The translations under genes were made by a program, and so were the position numbers. 62,528 nt of DNA. It comes from Rhodobacteraceae bacterium HLUCCO07. GTDB lineage: Bacteria; Pseudomonadota; Alphaproteobacteria; Rhodobacterales; Rhodobacteraceae. Position 1 is the stretch's first letter, and every line of letters begins with the position of its first letter. The notes below the pieces were generated by a model. It worked only from the letters and a program-made list of their open reading frames with translations. It did not search any database and was not told the DNA's origin. Shown here piece by piece: positions 60,838 to 62,528 of this stretch. Location: contig LJSU01000024.1 in the NCBI GenBank assembly GCA_001314705.1, positions 1 to 62,528 of the forward strand, in the 5' to 3' direction.

Positions 60838-61375
60838 GAGCAAGATCAACGAGCCCGGCCCGAAAGCGCCGGAAACACCGAAACCGAGCCAGTCCGGCGA
60901 AGCGGAATCTGGCGGCGCCAAGCAGGCGGCGGCAAGCGATTACCGCGCCTCGGCCCCCAAGGCCAAGCCGCCCGCATCCGTTCTGTCCTCGGACCTGCAC
61001 ATCACCGGCAACCTCAAGACGACCGGCGACATCCAGATCGAGGGCACCGTCGAAGGCGACATCCGCGCGCATCTGCTGACCGTCGGCGAAGGCGCCACCG
61101 TCAAGGGCGAGGTGGTGGCCGATGATGTCGTTGTGAATGGCCGGATCGTGGGCCGCGTGCGCGGTTTGAAGGTGCGCCTCACCGCCACGGCCCGGGTCGA
61201 AGGCGATATCATTCACAAGACTATCGCGATTGAATCGGGCGCCCATTTCGAGGGTTCGGTGCAACGGCAGGATGATCCGCTGTCCGGGGGAAAGTCGCAG
61301 GCGGCCCAGACGCCGCAGTCCGCGGCCAAACCGAACACCGCGTCACAGGCAGCCCCGGCCAAGCCCAGTTCCTGA
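60827..61375 (+). CDS. Bactofilin (polymer-forming cytoskeletal protein)
   Basis: A 182-residue protein with the bactofilin domain at about 52-150: LHITGNLKTTGDIQIEGTVEGDI, then short repeats EGATVKGEVVADDVVVNGRI, VRLTATARVEGDIIHKTIAIESGAHFEG, a right-handed beta-helix. The flanks are Pro/Ala/Ser/Lys-rich and disordered. Bactofilins polymerise without nucleotide and recruit peptidoglycan enzymes; here it overlaps the M23 gene by 11 bp, so coupled expression is likely. A terminator follows. Confidence 0.94.
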   Translation: MFSKSKINEPGPKAPETPKPSQSGEAESGGAKQAAASDYRASAPKAKPPASVLSSDLHITGNLKTTGDIQIEGTVEGDIRAHLLTVGEGATVKGEVVADDVVVNGRIVGRVRGLKVRLTATARVEGDIIHKTIAIESGAHFEGSVQRQDDPLSGGKSQAAQTPQSAAKPNTASQAAPAKPSS

Positions 61376-61406
61376 CGCGCCGCGGCTCGCTCTGATAGGT
61401 CATCCA

Positions 61407-61438
61407 GGGGGCGCCTGACCGGCGCCCTCGTTCATTTT
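61407..61438 (+). terminator. Terminator of the M23-bactofilin operon
   Basis: A 7-bp stem GGGCGCC (61409-61415) / GGCGCCC (61421-61427) with a 5-nt loop, followed by TCGTTCATTTT. It overlaps the end of the facing isomerase gene. Confidence 0.8.
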
Positions 61439-62250
61439 GCAAGGCCGCGCCGTTCGAGTTCGGCCACCGTCATCGGCAAACGCTCCGGGCGATCCCGCAC
61501 TTCGAGAATCAGCCGCGGCGCGGCCGGCGAACGCGCAAGCGCCGCGAACACCGCCGCCCACGGCACACAACCCTCCCCCGGATGCCAGTGCCTGTCGGCA
61601 TAGCCATCGGCATCCTGCACATGCACGTGGCCCAGATGCGCCCCCGCCTCGGCGATGAAATCGACCACCGGCGGCGCACCATAGCGGCCATGCGCCAGTT
61701 GGGCGTGCCCGGTGTCGATCGACAGCTTCAGGCTCGGATGTCCGATCCGCGCCACCACGTCGTTGCGGTCCCGCGGGTCGGTATCGTCGATGTTCTCCAG
61801 CATGAGGTCACACCCGATCTCGCCCGCCCGCGCCAGCACCGGGGCAAGGCAGGACGCCATCGCATCCAGCATCTGGCCATGCAGCTCGGCATAATTGCGC
61901 CGGTTGAGAAGGTGCCAGTATGTGAAGGGGCTGTGCACCACCATATGCGTCGCCTCCAGCGCCTCGGCGATCTCCAGCGCCTTGAGCATCCGTGCCTGGA
62001 TGATCCCGCGGATATCCGGGTCCGGGTTGGCCAGGTCGAGCCCGAAAAACGGCCCGTGAATGCCACGCGCGCCAGGATGTCCTTCCAGCGCCGCGCGATA
62101 CGATTCGATCAGCGGTCCGGGATCGCCCGCGATCACCTCGGGCATCACGAAATCCTGTATCTCGATGGCGCGGCCCGGTTCGAATATCCAGTCGCGCAGC
62201 ACATCGAGATCGGCGCGCCGGATCGCCACGCCGAGCAGCGGAAGGCTCAT
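61432..62250 (-). CDS. Sugar phosphate isomerase/epimerase (xylose isomerase-like TIM barrel)
   Basis: A 272-residue TIM barrel of the AP_endonuc_2 family. Metal-site positions appear in HSPFTYWHL, LENIDDTDPRD (metal-binding Glu), LSIDTGHAQLAHG and VHVQDADGYADRHWHPGEG. It probably isomerises or epimerises a sugar or inositol derivative; the substrate is unknown. AGGAGA precedes the ATG at 62248-62250; the frame is open six codons upstream. It follows the ABC permease by 19 bp on the same strand, so it likely handles the imported compound. Confidence 0.88.
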   Translation of the reverse strand: MSLPLLGVAIRRADLDVLRDWIFEPGRAIEIQDFVMPEVIAGDPGPLIESYRAALEGHPGARGIHGPFFGLDLANPDPDIRGIIQARMLKALEIAEALEATHMVVHSPFTYWHLLNRRNYAELHGQMLDAMASCLAPVLARAGEIGCDLMLENIDDTDPRDRNDVVARIGHPSLKLSIDTGHAQLAHGRYGAPPVVDFIAEAGAHLGHVHVQDADGYADRHWHPGEGCVPWAAVFAALARSPAAPRLILEVRDRPERLPMTVAELERRGLAK

Positions 62251-62269
62251 GTCAGGTCTCCTTTTCATG

Positions 62270-62528
62270 TCATTTGATACCCGCGCGCATGAAGCTCTGG
62301 ACGAACTGGCGCTGGAACAGCAGGAAAGCGATGAGAAGCGGCCCCGATGTCATCAGCGTGGCGGCATTGATCACCGACCATTCCACCCCGGAGTCGGTGG
62401 TCGAAAAGATGCTCAGCCCCACGGTCACGGGCCGTGTCTCGACCGAGTTGGTGACGATCAGCGGCCACAGGAAGTTGTTCCAGTGATGGCTCACCGAAAC
62501 CAGCCCATAGGCAAGGTAGATCGGCTTG
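62270..62528 (-). CDS. Sugar/polyol ABC transporter permease, C-terminal part
   Basis: The last ~85 residues of a MalG/UgpE-like inner-membrane permease, cut by the window edge. It reads SHHWNNFLWPLIVTNSVETR, then VTVGLSIF and a final hydrophobic helix, ending QRQFVQSFMRAGIK, the usual FxxGxxxGAxK-like tail in UgpE-type proteins. The EAA loop that contacts the ATPase lies beyond the edge. It belongs to an operon with the downstream isomerase. Glycerol-3-phosphate or a sugar is the likely cargo; not determinable here. Confidence 0.9.
   Translation of the reverse strand, partial: KPIYLAYGLVSVSHHWNNFLWPLIVTNSVETRPVTVGLSIFSTTDSGVEWSVINAATLMTSGPLLIAFLLFQRQFVQSFMRAGIK

Noticed and set aside
1-62528. 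CRISPR arrays, complete insertion sequences, rRNA genes or a prophage
   Set aside because: No regularly spaced direct repeats, no transposase with terminal repeats, no rRNA-like sequence and no phage structural genes were seen.

Overview
The window looks like chromosomal DNA of a marine alphaproteobacterium of the Rhodobacteraceae (Roseobacter group). Reasons: roughly two-thirds G+C by eye; a circularly permuted two-piece ssrA with the tag ANDNRAPVAVAA; a GTTC-N7-GTTC SOS box in front of uvrA; a dmdA-acuI pair for dimethylsulfoniopropionate (DMSP) demethylation; TrgA, AcuI, SoxBDAG and DUF4169 proteins of roseobacter type. Nearly all of it is ordinary, densely packed chromosome with many ATGA stop/start overlaps. 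I see no complete insertion sequence, prophage or CRISPR array.

Layout. 1-9300: tRNA-Ser(GGA), then a long minus-strand run read right to left: class V aminotransferase, photolyase, trgA, a GGCT-NUDIX fusion, cysK, a DUF3772/MscS channel and alaX, the last three coupled by ATGA overlaps. 9400-15800: a minus-strand block with DinB protein, dmdA, acuI, GNAT, HIT, a universal stress protein and a BCCT transporter, which fits uptake and demethylation of DMSP or betaines. 16000-18800: permuted tmRNA, then sspB (adaptor for tmRNA-tagged proteins), fumC, DUF4169 and a ribbon-helix-helix protein. 18800-24600: zapA with two upstream small genes, tkt, dusA, a TSUP exporter, DUF1289. 24600-32700: ruvX-ccmI divergent from soxB-(small membrane protein)-soxD-soxA-soxG, heterotetrameric sarcosine oxidase. 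32900-36200: an orphan beta-class DNA methyltransferase with an Mrr-like C-terminal domain and a low-G+C centre, divergent from gap and a 47-residue membrane peptide. 36100-45600: coaD, a CBS protein, a LysR regulator, and a valine-catabolism region (mmsA, acyl-CoA dehydrogenase, 3-hydroxyisobutyryl-CoA hydrolase, mmsB) with a paralogous pair of unknown proteins and a GCS2-type ligase embedded. 45900-62528: uvrA under an SOS box, rhodanese, methyltransferase, lpd, DUF924, MFS, queA, a 1120-residue AsmA-like protein, bcp, DUF455, an M23 peptidase overlapping a bactofilin, and the start of a sugar ABC transporter operon.

Functional themes. One-carbon and methylated-compound metabolism recurs: DmdA and SoxA both carry GcvT-type tetrahydrofolate folds, and the BCCT transporter could feed both. 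The tmRNA and its protease adaptor are adjacent. The valine genes form nearly a whole route from isobutyryl-CoA to propionyl-CoA.

Most unusual. (1) Three copies (A 24218-24298, B 29007-29085, C 43321-43401) of an ~80-bp structured repeat whose stems show compensatory base changes. (2) The mosaic methyltransferase/nuclease-like gene at 32970-34652. (3) The ssrA-sspB adjacency. (4) Candidate operators in front of gap and lpd. (5) The tandem paralogues at 39837 and 40426. Domain assignments come from recognising motifs by eye; no database search was run.
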